In this document: positions 51,259 through 60,894 of the stretch, piece after piece
How positions within the stretch are numbered: the stretch's first letter is position 1
How the letters are laid out: every line of letters begins with the position of its first letter
The notes under the pieces: generated by a model
Told to the model about the DNA's origin: nothing
Seen by the model: the letters and a program-made list of their open reading frames with translations, nothing else
Databases searched by the model: none
Position numbers and translations under genes: made by a program
Source of the DNA: a bacterium 1xD42-87
Lineage (GTDB): Bacteria; Bacillota; Clostridia; Lachnospirales; Lachnospiraceae
Assembly: GCA_003611805.1 (NCBI GenBank)
Contig: RAYM01000016.1
Location: 62,001 to 126,000, forward strand
DNA: 64,000 nt
Direction of reading: 5' to 3'

Positions 51259-52857
51259 TCAAAGCTGTTTATATTCCGTCGGCGTTACGCCCACATTCTT
51301 CTTAAAGGAACGGCTGAAATAGTTGGGATCTGCGTACCCTACCATGGAGCAGATCTCCTTCATGGAATACTCCGTGGTTGTGAGCAGCTCCTTCGCCCTG
51401 TCCATGCGGATCTTGGTCAGATACTCCACAAAGCCCTCGCCCACATCCTCCTTAAATATCTTGCTGAAATAGTAAGGGCTGATATTGACCGCCTGGGACA
51501 CCTCGTCCAGAGAAATATCTTTGCTGTAGTTATTCTGAATATAAGCCTTCGCCGCCTCCACCGCTCCCAGAGACTTCTCAGACGCCTTCGTGCTGACGTT
51601 CCTGCTCGCCGTCTCCATCTTTTCCATAAACCATTCCTTTATGGATGTAATATCATCCTTTTCCATCACCGTCGGCAGATAGTCCGCCCGATCCCGGAAC
51701 TCATAGGTCATACCGCCGGAATTATAGGCAATATACTCCGCATAAAGAACAAACTCCAACACTTTCAGCCGGATATTCATCAGATAATCGCCATGCATCT
51801 GTGCAATCCGGTCAAAATACGTTTCCGCCGTTGCCACGGCATGCTCCGCATCCCCGCCTTTGACCTCCGCGAAAAGCTTCTTCTCCAGATCGACGGGATA
51901 GGTTTCCTCATGGGCGCAGCCGATCGGCAGGTCGTCCACATGCGCCACGCTGCCGTTTGTCATAATCAGGGCGTTTATAGCTTCCTTGTAAGCCACCCTC
52001 GCCTCCTCCAGCGGCGCAATGGCGCTGATGCCGATGCGGAAACTGATCTGCGTCCGCCTTTTCAGTTCCCGGACAAGCTCCCTCGATTTCTCAATAAGGG
52101 CAATCCTCTCCTCATAGGACATCTGCGTTTCCTCGCAGGGCACCAGCCCCGGCAGTTTATTCGCCATGGACATCCCCAGAATCATCCCGGGATAAGCCTC
52201 CTTCAAATACTCCCGGAGCAGGTCGCCGTACTGCTGCATTTTCACGCTGCTGCCCACCGCGTTGGTCATATGGTTCCCCTCCTGTGTGTCCCCACAGACC
52301 ACCGCCAGAAGATAGGCATAATTCTGGTCAATTCCCAGAAGCTGCTTGTAGTTCTCGATGTCCTCCGTAAAATACTCCTGAAATAGCAGATTATAGAGAA
52401 GCCCGCTCTCTATGATGGGCATCACGGTTTCCAACTTCTCCCGGATCATCAGGTCGTTGCTCCGTTTGCTGCGCTCCCTGTCAATCTGCTCCATCGCCTT
52501 CCCCAGCGCCGCAATGATCCGCGTCTTTTCCATGGGCTTCGTAATGTACTCCAGAACGCCGAGCTTAATCGCCTCCTTCGCGTAATCGAACTTGTCGTAG
52601 GCGCTCATCACAATAAAGACCACGTTTGTGTTCGTCTCCCGAATTTCCCGCATCGCCTCAATACCGTTGATACCCGGCATCTGGATATCCATGATCGCAA
52701 TATCCGGGCGGAAATTTTCCGCCAGCTCGATCACGCTTCTGCCCGTCTTCGCGAACTCAATCGTACACTGGTCGCCAAACTCCTTCTCTATGATGAATTT
52801 CAGGGAATCGATCACAATCCCCTCATCGTCCGCCAGCATAATCTTATAGTGGCTCAT
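51259..52857 (-). CDS. YesN/AraC-type response regulator
   Basis: A 532-residue transcription regulator. The N-terminal receiver (KIMLADDEGIVI, phospho-Asp in IAIMDIQMPGINGIEA, Lys in YITKPM) is followed by a ~280-residue middle region. Two AraC helix-turn-helix units lie at the C-terminus (ISLDEVSQAVNISPYYFSKI and EICSMVGYADPNYFSRSFKK). It is the partner of the kinase gene just upstream on the strand. It is expected to activate the transporter operon on sugar sensing, by analogy with LytS/YesN systems. Confidence 0.94.
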   Translation of the reverse strand: MSHYKIMLADDEGIVIDSLKFIIEKEFGDQCTIEFAKTGRSVIELAENFRPDIAIMDIQMPGINGIEAMREIRETNTNVVFIVMSAYDKFDYAKEAIKLGVLEYITKPMEKTRIIAALGKAMEQIDRERSKRSNDLMIREKLETVMPIIESGLLYNLLFQEYFTEDIENYKQLLGIDQNYAYLLAVVCGDTQEGNHMTNAVGSSVKMQQYGDLLREYLKEAYPGMILGMSMANKLPGLVPCEETQMSYEERIALIEKSRELVRELKRRTQISFRIGISAIAPLEEARVAYKEAINALIMTNGSVAHVDDLPIGCAHEETYPVDLEKKLFAEVKGGDAEHAVATAETYFDRIAQMHGDYLMNIRLKVLEFVLYAEYIAYNSGGMTYEFRDRADYLPTVMEKDDITSIKEWFMEKMETASRNVSTKASEKSLGAVEAAKAYIQNNYSKDISLDEVSQAVNISPYYFSKIFKEDVGEGFVEYLTKIRMDRAKELLTTTEYSMKEICSMVGYADPNYFSRSFKKNVGVTPTEYKQL

Positions 52858-52919
52858 CTTGTTTCATCCTTTCCTTTTCCCGGGGCATTCCTGCACGCCC
52901 CGCCGCAGACCCCGCGCCG

Positions 52920-54383
52920 TTACAGGTAAATGCACACTTCCGTCCCCATGCCTTCCCCGTCGCTCTTCACCGTCATCACGTTTTCATTTCCCGTAAAAAG
53001 CCGCATACGGGAAATCACGTTGTCCATGCCGACGCCGTTTCCGCCCGACGCCATATCCTCATCCCTGTAAGTGCCGCTCAGCACCTTTTCAATGATCTCC
53101 GCGCTCATGCCGACACCGTTGTCCTTCACGCTGATGCAGACCTGCCCATCCTCCCCGTAGAGGGAAAGCCGGATCACGCCCCGGTCTCCCATCTCACGTA
53201 TGCCGTGGTTGACACAGTTTTCCACAATGGGCTGCAAAATCATGCCGGGCATTTCCGTGTGCAGGAGGGACTCGTCGATATGCTTTTCGTAATGAATGTC
53301 CCCGGCGAACCGCACGTTCAGAATGTAGATGTAGGAATCCACCATCTCCACCTCGTCTGCAACTGTCACCGTCTCCTCGCTTTTCTTCATATTATATCTG
53401 TAAAACTGCGCCACCTTCTGGATATAGTCGTAGGTCCTGTCCGCCCCTTCCATCATGGCAAGCTGCGCGCCCGCATTTAACGTGTTAAACAGAAAATGCG
53501 GATTGATCTGTGCCTGCAGGTACTTTAGCCTCGCGTCCTTCAAATGACCTTCCATCAGAAGTTCCCGCTCCTTCAGTGCACGCTCCGCCTCCATGCTCTC
53601 CCTGATGCGCTCAATATACCTGCCGATACTGACCACCATGGAATTGAAGGCGCCCGTCACCACACCCACCTCGTCCTGCGACTCCACCGGCAGAAGCTCG
53701 ATCTCAAAATTCCCCTTCGCCACCTCGTCCGCCTGCCCTGCAAGCTTCTTCAAAGGGCGTATCAGCGCGCCCACAAAGCTGATGATAATGCAGACATTAC
53801 TGAACATCACGAGAACAATGGCAACGACGGACACGATCTCAAAGAGACGGAACCGTTTCTGCAATTCACTGTAACGCTCGGAGTTGCTGCGGAACTGCTC
53901 CATGTTCAGATTGGAAATATACGTGCAGATATAATCGTACATTCTGGTGGCGTTCTCATAGTGAAAACGGTATTTTTCCACATTTCTTCCGCGCTTTGCC
54001 TCGATGGTCTGTGCCACTTCCGCAAGGTACCCTTCCGTCATATGCCTGATGTTGCGCTCCATCCGGTCAAAAGAACGGCCGGTCACCTCCTCGTTCAGAT
54101 CCGCCGCCATATTCCTGCAAAGCGACTCACTCCGATAATAGTTTTCCAGGGAATCGCTGGTCTTCACATTCAGATAATCCGTCATGTTGCTCTGCAAGGC
54201 GTTTACCGCGTCAGAAAACTGATTCAGGTGGCGGTTGTCCTGATATACCATATCCAACCTGCCGGACATGCTGTTGATGCCGATAATCAGGAAAATATTT
54301 ACCATCACGACGAGGATGTTCGTCACAATGTAAATACTGCTGATCTTAAACTGCAGGGAGAAGTTGCGCATCTTATTTGTCAT
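52920..54383 (-). CDS. YesM/LytS-type sensor histidine kinase
   Basis: A membrane kinase with two helices (~20-45 and ~175-205) around an extracytoplasmic helical loop. A HAMP linker (IRPLKKLAGQADEVAKGNFE) is followed by the His_kinase domain with the motif LQAQINPHFLFNTLN carrying the phospho-His, and a HATPase domain (DNGVGMS). The start at 54383 (MTNKMR) follows AGGAG and overlaps the end of the anchored binding-protein gene by 11 bases. Coupled translation supports a physical complex of the two. Confidence 0.94.
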   Translation of the reverse strand: MTNKMRNFSLQFKISSIYIVTNILVVMVNIFLIIGINSMSGRLDMVYQDNRHLNQFSDAVNALQSNMTDYLNVKTSDSLENYYRSESLCRNMAADLNEEVTGRSFDRMERNIRHMTEGYLAEVAQTIEAKRGRNVEKYRFHYENATRMYDYICTYISNLNMEQFRSNSERYSELQKRFRLFEIVSVVAIVLVMFSNVCIIISFVGALIRPLKKLAGQADEVAKGNFEIELLPVESQDEVGVVTGAFNSMVVSIGRYIERIRESMEAERALKERELLMEGHLKDARLKYLQAQINPHFLFNTLNAGAQLAMMEGADRTYDYIQKVAQFYRYNMKKSEETVTVADEVEMVDSYIYILNVRFAGDIHYEKHIDESLLHTEMPGMILQPIVENCVNHGIREMGDRGVIRLSLYGEDGQVCISVKDNGVGMSAEIIEKVLSGTYRDEDMASGGNGVGMDNVISRMRLFTGNENVMTVKSDGEGMGTEVCIYL

Positions 54384-55491
54384 ATGCCGGCTCCTCTCCC
54401 CGCAGATACTCGTCCACATTCTCTTTGGTAATCAGACTGATATCCGCCGTAAAATACTGGCTGGTGTACCCCAGATCGTGGTACTCCTGCAGAGCGTCAA
54501 TACAGAATGCCCCCATCTGCGCCGTGTCGATATCCACGGTAGCATATATGACACTTCTGTCAATGGCATTGAGAATCGTGTCGGAAACATAATGACCGAG
54601 AATGCTGACCGTGCCCACCTTATTATAATCCACCACCGCCTGATATGCGCAGGTGGTGTTAAGCTCGTTCAGGCAGATCAGGATATCCGGAATTTCTTCG
54701 CCCATAAAAATATCGCGGACAGACTCCTCCACCGAAAAGGCGTTTGTGTCATCCACCGACTGCAGGGAAAGCTCCACAGCCATCTCCCCCCGCTCCTGTT
54801 CGATTGTCTCCTGAATTCCGGAATAGAGGATATTCTGGTCCAGACTGTTCGCGTAGGAATTGACCAGAAGTGTTACCCGGACCGGGCGGTCCGCGGAACC
54901 GCTCATCCGCTCCCTCATAATCTTGAGCGCCTGTCTGCCGTACTCCCTGCCAAGATTGTAGCTGCCCACACCCACAAAGCTGCAGCGCGCGCTCTGGGTA
55001 TTATCCCCGTAAAGCGTCACCACGGGAATCCCCACCATGTCCGCCCGGTCGATTAACGCCGTCATTTCCTCCTCTTCGCTGGCTGTCACGATGATACCAT
55101 CCACGCCGGCAGCGATCGCAATCTCCATCTGTTCTTCGACGCTGTAGTCCTGAAAGCGGTCGTTTCCCAGCCAGTCCACGTAGACGTTTTCCTGAAGCGC
55201 CCGCTCGTAAGCGCCCTGATACACAGACTGCCAGAAAACGGATTTCCCCTCCCGCGTAATCATCATGTAATATCTGTCGTAAGTCTCTCCCGCCGTCTCC
55301 TCCTGAAAACTCCCCTTATAAAACCACAGGATATAGCCCGCCATCAGCACCGTAAACAGGATGCTGACCGCCGTCAGAAAGACAGGCAGAAACATAAGCC
55401 CCGAAAATTTTCTTTCCGGGGCTTCTGTCCTAACATGTAATTGTTGTTCTTTCTTATTCTTAATTGTCTTCGATGCCTTTCTGTGTGTCAT
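54373..55491 (-). CDS. Membrane-anchored sugar-binding sensor protein (XylFII-like)
   Basis: A 372-residue protein with a basic cytoplasmic start, one uncleaved N-terminal membrane helix (LMFLPVFLTAVSILFTVLMA) and no lipobox, then a class I periplasmic-binding domain (GVDGIIVTASEEEEMTALID, VTLYGDNTQSARCSFVGVGS). In clostridial xylose systems an anchored binding protein (XylFII) reports ligand to a LytS kinase. This gene precedes and overlaps a kinase gene in the same way. The ligand is unknown but probably a monosaccharide. Confidence 0.88.
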   Translation of the reverse strand: MTHRKASKTIKNKKEQQLHVRTEAPERKFSGLMFLPVFLTAVSILFTVLMAGYILWFYKGSFQEETAGETYDRYYMMITREGKSVFWQSVYQGAYERALQENVYVDWLGNDRFQDYSVEEQMEIAIAAGVDGIIVTASEEEEMTALIDRADMVGIPVVTLYGDNTQSARCSFVGVGSYNLGREYGRQALKIMRERMSGSADRPVRVTLLVNSYANSLDQNILYSGIQETIEQERGEMAVELSLQSVDDTNAFSVEESVRDIFMGEEIPDILICLNELNTTCAYQAVVDYNKVGTVSILGHYVSDTILNAIDRSVIYATVDIDTAQMGAFCIDALQEYHDLGYTSQYFTADISLITKENVDEYLRGEEPAYDK

Positions 55492-55549
55492 CTATCAATT
55501 TTTCCGTCATCTGTGAAGCCTTATCGTACTCTTTATTCTTCAAAGCTTC
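55460..55549 (-). pseudogene. Possible C-terminal remnant of an MGMTDxQ-type tiny gene
   Basis: After an in-frame TAG the frame reads EALKNKEYDKASQMTEKLID and ends DTQKGIEDN. This resembles the C-terminus of the tiny protein at 56629 (EALKKIEKVKSRINKGLQD). It has no start codon with a ribosome-binding site and overlaps the start of the anchored binding-protein gene. Evidence is weak but the similarity is suggestive. Confidence 0.35.
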
Positions 55550-55565
55550 CTAAAGGACTTTCAAA

Positions 55566-56495
55566 TTATTTTTGGTAATATGTATCGTAGTTTACCAGTT
55601 CATCCAGAAGTTTCGGAAGCTGCTCGTCCATGGTCTCGTCAGAGAACTGGCATGTTCCCACCGCCTTGTGGCCGCCGCCGCCGTATTTGAGCATCAGGCT
55701 TCCCACATTGACGTTGGAAGTGCGGTTTAATACGCTGTAGCCCACCGCTGCGGAACAGCCCAGGCCGCCTCTTCCGTTGACGATCCACGCGGAAATATTC
55801 TGCTCAGGGTACATGCTGTAGATCAGGAAGCGGTTGCCGGAATAGATCGGGTCAACACCGCGCAGATCGGAAATGATAACGTCTTTCTCCACCCTCGTGT
55901 GCGCCTTCACCATCTCCCTGAACTTCTCATCCTGCTCACGGTAAACGGCTATGCGCTCCTGCACATCGGGCAGTTCCAGAATTTCTTCCGTGCTCATGGT
56001 GCGGCAGCACTCCATCAGTTTCTCCATCAGCTGATAGTTGGAGATCGTAAAATTGCGCCATCTGCCAAGCCCCGTGCGGGGATCCATCAGAAATCCGACG
56101 AGGATCCATCCCTGCGGATTCTGAATCTCGTCTATGGTCAGATTGCCGGAATCTACTTTATCCACGGCTTCCATCATATCGTCAAAATGGGAAAAACGCT
56201 CCTGACCGCCGTAATACTCGTAAATGATACGCGCGCAGGAAGGTGTAATACGGCTCTCCCCCTTATACTTGCCCTTTAACTCGTTGCGCTCATGCTCACT
56301 GGAGTGATGGTCGAACCAAAGCCCGCATCCCTCCACAAAAGGTACATTTGCCAGCACGTCATTCTCGGTGATCTCCACAAGACCATCCTGCAAATCCTTC
56401 GGATGCGCAAATTTCCAGCTGTCAATCAGACCTACTTCCTTTAAAAGCGCACCGCATGCCAGTCCGTCAAAATCAGATCGTGTCACTAATCTCAT
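55566..56495 (-). CDS. DHH family phosphoesterase
   Basis: A metal-dependent phosphoesterase of the DHH superfamily (exopolyphosphatase, RecJ and nanoRNase relatives). Motif I is VTRSDFDGLACG (D8, D10), and the DHH motif appears as WFDHHSSEHE. The C-terminal glycine-rich GGGGHKAVGTCQF belongs to the DHHA1 substrate-binding part. At 309 aa it is a short, cytosolic member. The substrate is not certain. The start at 56495 (MRLVTR) follows AGGAG; an ATG at 56549 would add 18 unlikely residues. It probably shares a promoter with the tiny gene upstream. Confidence 0.9.
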   Translation of the reverse strand: MRLVTRSDFDGLACGALLKEVGLIDSWKFAHPKDLQDGLVEITENDVLANVPFVEGCGLWFDHHSSEHERNELKGKYKGESRITPSCARIIYEYYGGQERFSHFDDMMEAVDKVDSGNLTIDEIQNPQGWILVGFLMDPRTGLGRWRNFTISNYQLMEKLMECCRTMSTEEILELPDVQERIAVYREQDEKFREMVKAHTRVEKDVIISDLRGVDPIYSGNRFLIYSMYPEQNISAWIVNGRGGLGCSAAVGYSVLNRTSNVNVGSLMLKYGGGGHKAVGTCQFSDETMDEQLPKLLDELVNYDTYYQK

Positions 56496-56628
56496 CGCTC
56501 TTCTCCTATCCCAGTCCCAAAGTTGATACCCCATATTATCTTTTATCATGCAAAAAAAACCTATATCATATTAATTATAAAGGATTACCCACCGCTTTTC
56601 AAGAAAAAGATTCTCCTGCCGGGAGCCT

Positions 56629-56784
56629 TTAATCCTGCAATCCTTTATTAATTCTTGATTTTACTTTCTCGATCTTCTTTAACGCCTCTTCTGTTTTCCC
56701 TGCTCTCAGAAGTTCTTCTACCTCCTCCCAGTCTTCCAGTTGTCCTCTCAGATTGTCCTTCCACTGATTATCTGTCATTCCCAT
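56629..56784 (-). CDS. Tiny protein of the MGMTDxQ type, 51 aa
   Basis: It begins MGMTDNQWKDNLRGQLEDWE and continues as a charged helix (EELLRAGKTEEALKKIEK). It shares the start motif, exact length and helical character with the tiny gene at 51015-51170. AGGGAG lies about eight bases upstream. A ten-codon frame starting at 56802 overlaps its start and has a better ribosome-binding site, so a leader peptide is possible. It has a consensus promoter (56838-56866). Function unknown. Confidence 0.72.
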   Translation of the reverse strand: MGMTDNQWKDNLRGQLEDWEEVEELLRAGKTEEALKKIEKVKSRINKGLQD

Positions 56785-56837
56785 AATCTCTTCTCCCTTC
56801 ATTATGCCTCCTCCTTCCGGGCTCCCACTCTAAAGTA

Positions 56838-56866
56838 ATTATAAGAAAAGCGGAGAACCCGGTCAA
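56838..56866 (-). promoter_or_regulatory. Promoter of the tiny gene and DHH gene
   Basis: On the minus strand TTGACC (56861-56866), exactly 17 bases and TATAAT (56838-56843), about 50 bases upstream of the tiny gene. Confidence 0.82.
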
Positions 56867-56936
56867 GATGTTTATCGTTGATGATACCGCAAAATCCGTT
56901 ACTCCTATATTAGTCGTTATCCGACCGGAAACCGTC

Positions 56937-59900
56937 TTAGACTAAAATCTCCTCCCCCAGCTTAAAAGAGTAGATCAGCCGCTCCTTCACGGGTTTTCCG
57001 TCCACGCCCGGTTCATAGCCATAAATCTGTTCCAGCGCCTCGCTGTAGTAGGCAAGCTGCACCTGATAGCGTTTCACCAGCTCCTCTGCCTTGGACACGG
57101 CATCCGTCTTGTAGTCCAGCACCACGAAACCGTCCTCCTCCTCGAAAAAGACGTCTATAATACCCTGGATCAGCACTGTTTCCTCCGCCGGAAAACTGTC
57201 GCCCAGACGACTTGCCGGAAGTCCCATCACAAAAGGCTGCTCCTTGTAAAGTTTCCCCGCCCGCGCCGCCTCTGCCATGCGGAACGCAGCGCTGCACGTC
57301 AGAAAATCCACAAGCTTCGGCACGGACACCGCCTCATAGTAGCCCTGCTGCAGTCTGCCTGTCCGCAGCATCCGTTCCATCTGTTCCCTCAGAAGCGCCT
57401 CCGCGGCATGCCGGTTCGCATTGACTTTATCGGTCAGTTCTCGGAAATCAAACAGCTCCATCACCTTATGGAAAGCGCTTCCCCGCATGGAACCGCTGAC
57501 AGTCTCGTCGCCTCTTAAGAATTTCGGCAGATAGGGAACCGCCGGTTTCTCCTCAAAGAGCTTTGCCGCCGCCTCATCCGTCTCCTGCATACCGGCAATC
57601 TTCAATTCCGACACGGTGGTCTTTGTATAAAGATCACGCAGATTTCCGTGCGGATACTCGTAAGAAAACCGCCGTGACAGCTCGGTCATAAGGCTTTCGT
57701 CCACCGCCTCTGCGGAGGCGGCGGAAAGGAGTCTTTTCTTCGCCTCCATCCCCTGAACTGTCTCCGCTATCTTTTCCTCCACTATATGATCCCAGCCGGT
57801 CAATTTTACCGCAAACGCCATATCCACGGCATATTCCGAAACAGCCGGATCCGGCTCCATCCCGCACGCCTCGTAAAAGCCGTCCAGACACCGGCTGCCG
57901 GAAAGCGCGGAAAGCAGCAGCGCCAAAAAGCTGTCCTGCCCCATAAGAACGTCGTAAGAAAGCAGGCTGTGTCTCCGACGACGCAGCGGAAGGAGCGCCG
58001 CCGCCGTCTTTTCCGGGTTTTTAACAAGCGCGGTCAGAACCAGTTTTTCCTCCGCCCTTGTCATCGCCACATAGAGGATGCGCAGTTCCTCCGCCAGACT
58101 GTCCCGACGCAGCTTCAGTGCGACGGTATTTTTCCGCAGGTTTTTACCCTTCACCCGCCTTTCGGGGTCTACGAATTCCACACCGATCCCGGCGTCCACA
58201 TCCACCGCCAGAACCCCGCTGCCCTCCCTTTTTCGAAAGCCTGCCGCCAGTCCCGACACAAAACAGATGGGAAATTCCAGACCCTTGCTCTTGTGGATAC
58301 TCATAATCCGCACCACGTCCGCATTCTCATCCTGCATACCCGCCTCGCCGTAATCCACTTCGTACTTCTCCATCTGCTCCATATACCGCAAAAAATGGTA
58401 GAGCCCGAAGTAGCTTGTCTTCTCATAATCTGCCGCCTTCACCAGAAGCATCTCCACATTGGCATGTCTCCTGCTGCCCTCTGGTCTTGCCGCCACGTTA
58501 TGCAGATACCCGGTCTCCCGCAGGATGACCTGCAGCAGTTCGTGTACCGAAATATAGACGGACATGTTTCTGTACGCGGCTATTTTGTCGAGAAACCCCG
58601 CGATTTTCTCCCGAAGCGCCGCGCAGATTCGCTGTGATCCAAGGTCCTCCTCTTCTTGCCCGGCACACGACACAAGCGCGTCGTAGAGATATTTCTTCTT
58701 CGGACATGCCGCACGCACGAGCGCGATCTCCTCCTCGGAAAAGCCGCCCAGATAGGAATGCAGCGCCCCGTAGAGGGGGATGTCCTGCAGCGGGTTATCC
58801 AGTACCCGCAGGAAATGCAGAAGCTCCTGTACTTCCGCAGCCGCGAAATACCCGGTTCGGGAAGTCACATGGACGGGAATCCCTTCCTCCTCCAGCACCC
58901 GCTTAAAAACCTCGTCCCAGCCGGAGAGGGTGCGCAGCAGTATCACAATATCGCGGTAGGAGGCACGCCGCAGCGTTCCCGTCTCCTTGTCCGTCACCTG
59001 AAACTCCCGAAGAAGCGCCCTGATCTGCGCCGCCACACCGTAAGCCTCCTGTTCCCTGGCGGAAAGCGCCGCCGTAACTCTGCCCTCTCCCGCCGTCCGC
59101 TCCCCCGCGCCAGATACAGGAGCCGGCTCCGCCTTCGCGTTCCCGGCTCCCGCGAAAGATTCCACGGCTGCCTTCTCCTCCCGGAACAAAAGCAGCTGGG
59201 TCACATTCGAGACGTCCTCCGAAAGCCCGTCCTCCCGCTGCGGATAGGATGCCCCTGCGTGAAGCGCAGCCTTTTCGTCATAGGCAATCCCGCCCATTTC
59301 CTTTCCCATAATACGCGCAAAAACGGCGTTTACGCTGTCGATCACTTCCCTCCGGCTCCGAAAGTTCTGATGCAGGTCGATCCGCTGCGCGTTTTTCTCT
59401 CCTTTGCCGTAAGCCTCCTGCTTTTCCAGAAACAGCTCCGGTCTAGCCAGACGGAATTTATAGATGCTCTGCTTCACATCCCCCACCATAAAGCGGTTGT
59501 GCCGTCCCTCAGACTCTCCGCTGATGCAGGAAAGAAGATACTCCTGAACCATGTTGCTGTCCTGATACTCGTCGATCAGAATTTCATGGAAGCGGTCCCG
59601 ATAGGCGAGCGCAGTTTCAGTCGGCACATAGCCTTCCCCCTCCCTGTGCAGTAAAATCTGCAGGGCAAAATGCTCGATATCGTCAAAATCCAGCATATTT
59701 TTATCCCGCTTTGCCGCGTCAAAAGCCGCCTTAAAGGCAAGAGTCAGATCCACAAGCGCCGCCACCGCCGCCTGACACCCTTCCATCTGTCTGCACACCT
59801 GCCCCGCCGAACCGCCGAAAAACTGTGTCCGCAATTCAGAAAGCGCTTCCTTCACACCGTCCCGCAGGCTTTTCGCCGCCTCACGCTTCGTCTGCGAGAC

Positions 59901-60797
59901 GGAGGCATCCCGCTTGGAGGGAAGTCTTTCAAAAACCACCGCGCCAAAAGCGGCGCAGAAAGTATCGTAAGTTTCTTTCTCCACGCCCTCACAACCGCCG
60001 CACATCCGCAGCAGATTCTCTATCATATCATGCTCTCTCTCTAACAGTTCTCCGTAAAAATACGGTCCGTCCGGCTCCTCGCACAGACGAAGCGCCGTCT
60101 CCAGTTTAACCGCACAGCCCTGCAGAACAAAACGGGTATGTTCCATAAAAAAAGCCGCCCACGGAAGCGACAGCAGGTCCTCCCCCTCTGCCCCGAGGCA
60201 GTAGTCTCCCTTCCGCGCTGCAAGCCACTCCTCCGGAAACGGCATACTCATGGCAAAGTCGTAGAGTTTCAGCACCTCTTTTTCCACCGCGTCATCCCTG
60301 CTGCCGACGCTGAAATATTCCATGCAGTGCAGGAAAGCCGGGTCTTCTTTCCCGTAAGCGTCCTCAATCACCTCCGCCAGCACATCCGCGCGCAGAAGTT
60401 TCAGTTCCCCCTCCTCCGCAATCCGGAAGCCGGGGTCTAAACCGATCGTATGAAACTGGTTTCTCAGGACAAAAAGGCAGAAGCTGTCTATGGTGGTGAT
60501 CTGCGCATTGTAAAGCAGCGTGGTCTGTCTCTGTAAGTGCTCGTTGCCAGGATCCCGTGCCAGCCTGTCATTCAGTGCACGGCTGACCCGCTCCCGCATC
60601 TGGGCGGCAGCCGCGTTGGTGAAGGTCACCACCAGCAGCCTGTCAATGTCCACCGGGTTCTCCCCGCCGCATACCATCTCCACGATCCGCTCCACCAGAA
60701 CCGCCGTCTTACCGGAGCCCGCAGCCGCGGAGACGAGAAGATTGCAGCCCCTTGTCTCTATCACCTTTCTCTGTGTGTCTGTAAATGTGATTCCCAT
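56937..60797 (-). CDS. addA: ATP-dependent helicase/nuclease subunit AddA
   Basis: The helicase-nuclease motor that resects double-strand breaks for RecA repair, the Firmicute counterpart of RecBCD. The UvrD-type motifs are in order: Walker A AAAGSGKT (24-31), TFTNAAAAQMRERV, ILIDEYQDSN, FMVGDVKQSIYKFRLARPEL, IMSIHKSKGLEFPICF and LYVAMTRAEEKL. The C-terminal RecB-like nuclease has VVLDYKTDAV and QLAYYSEAL. The length of 1286 aa is normal. AGGGAG precedes the ATG. It lies 97 bases downstream of addB. Variable Ala/Glu-rich stretches sit between the helicase domains. Confidence 0.97.
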   Translation of the reverse strand: MGITFTDTQRKVIETRGCNLLVSAAAGSGKTAVLVERIVEMVCGGENPVDIDRLLVVTFTNAAAAQMRERVSRALNDRLARDPGNEHLQRQTTLLYNAQITTIDSFCLFVLRNQFHTIGLDPGFRIAEEGELKLLRADVLAEVIEDAYGKEDPAFLHCMEYFSVGSRDDAVEKEVLKLYDFAMSMPFPEEWLAARKGDYCLGAEGEDLLSLPWAAFFMEHTRFVLQGCAVKLETALRLCEEPDGPYFYGELLEREHDMIENLLRMCGGCEGVEKETYDTFCAAFGAVVFERLPSKRDASVSQTKREAAKSLRDGVKEALSELRTQFFGGSAGQVCRQMEGCQAAVAALVDLTLAFKAAFDAAKRDKNMLDFDDIEHFALQILLHREGEGYVPTETALAYRDRFHEILIDEYQDSNMVQEYLLSCISGESEGRHNRFMVGDVKQSIYKFRLARPELFLEKQEAYGKGEKNAQRIDLHQNFRSRREVIDSVNAVFARIMGKEMGGIAYDEKAALHAGASYPQREDGLSEDVSNVTQLLLFREEKAAVESFAGAGNAKAEPAPVSGAGERTAGEGRVTAALSAREQEAYGVAAQIRALLREFQVTDKETGTLRRASYRDIVILLRTLSGWDEVFKRVLEEEGIPVHVTSRTGYFAAAEVQELLHFLRVLDNPLQDIPLYGALHSYLGGFSEEEIALVRAACPKKKYLYDALVSCAGQEEEDLGSQRICAALREKIAGFLDKIAAYRNMSVYISVHELLQVILRETGYLHNVAARPEGSRRHANVEMLLVKAADYEKTSYFGLYHFLRYMEQMEKYEVDYGEAGMQDENADVVRIMSIHKSKGLEFPICFVSGLAAGFRKREGSGVLAVDVDAGIGVEFVDPERRVKGKNLRKNTVALKLRRDSLAEELRILYVAMTRAEEKLVLTALVKNPEKTAAALLPLRRRRHSLLSYDVLMGQDSFLALLLSALSGSRCLDGFYEACGMEPDPAVSEYAVDMAFAVKLTGWDHIVEEKIAETVQGMEAKKRLLSAASAEAVDESLMTELSRRFSYEYPHGNLRDLYTKTTVSELKIAGMQETDEAAAKLFEEKPAVPYLPKFLRGDETVSGSMRGSAFHKVMELFDFRELTDKVNANRHAAEALLREQMERMLRTGRLQQGYYEAVSVPKLVDFLTCSAAFRMAEAARAGKLYKEQPFVMGLPASRLGDSFPAEETVLIQGIIDVFFEEEDGFVVLDYKTDAVSKAEELVKRYQVQLAYYSEALEQIYGYEPGVDGKPVKERLIYSFKLGEEILV

Positions 60798-60894
60798 GTT
60801 ATCTCCCTTTTTCTGTCCGACCTCTTATTTCTCCCGTCTCTTCTCGTCCGTCTGCACGCTGCCTGCGCTTAATGTACTTCCTGCACGCCGCGCT

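Noticed and set aside
59670-60044. Long plus-strand frames inside addA and addB
   Set aside because: High-GC third positions of the minus-strand genes leave open antisense frames. Their protein sequences are Arg/Pro/His-rich with no family features.
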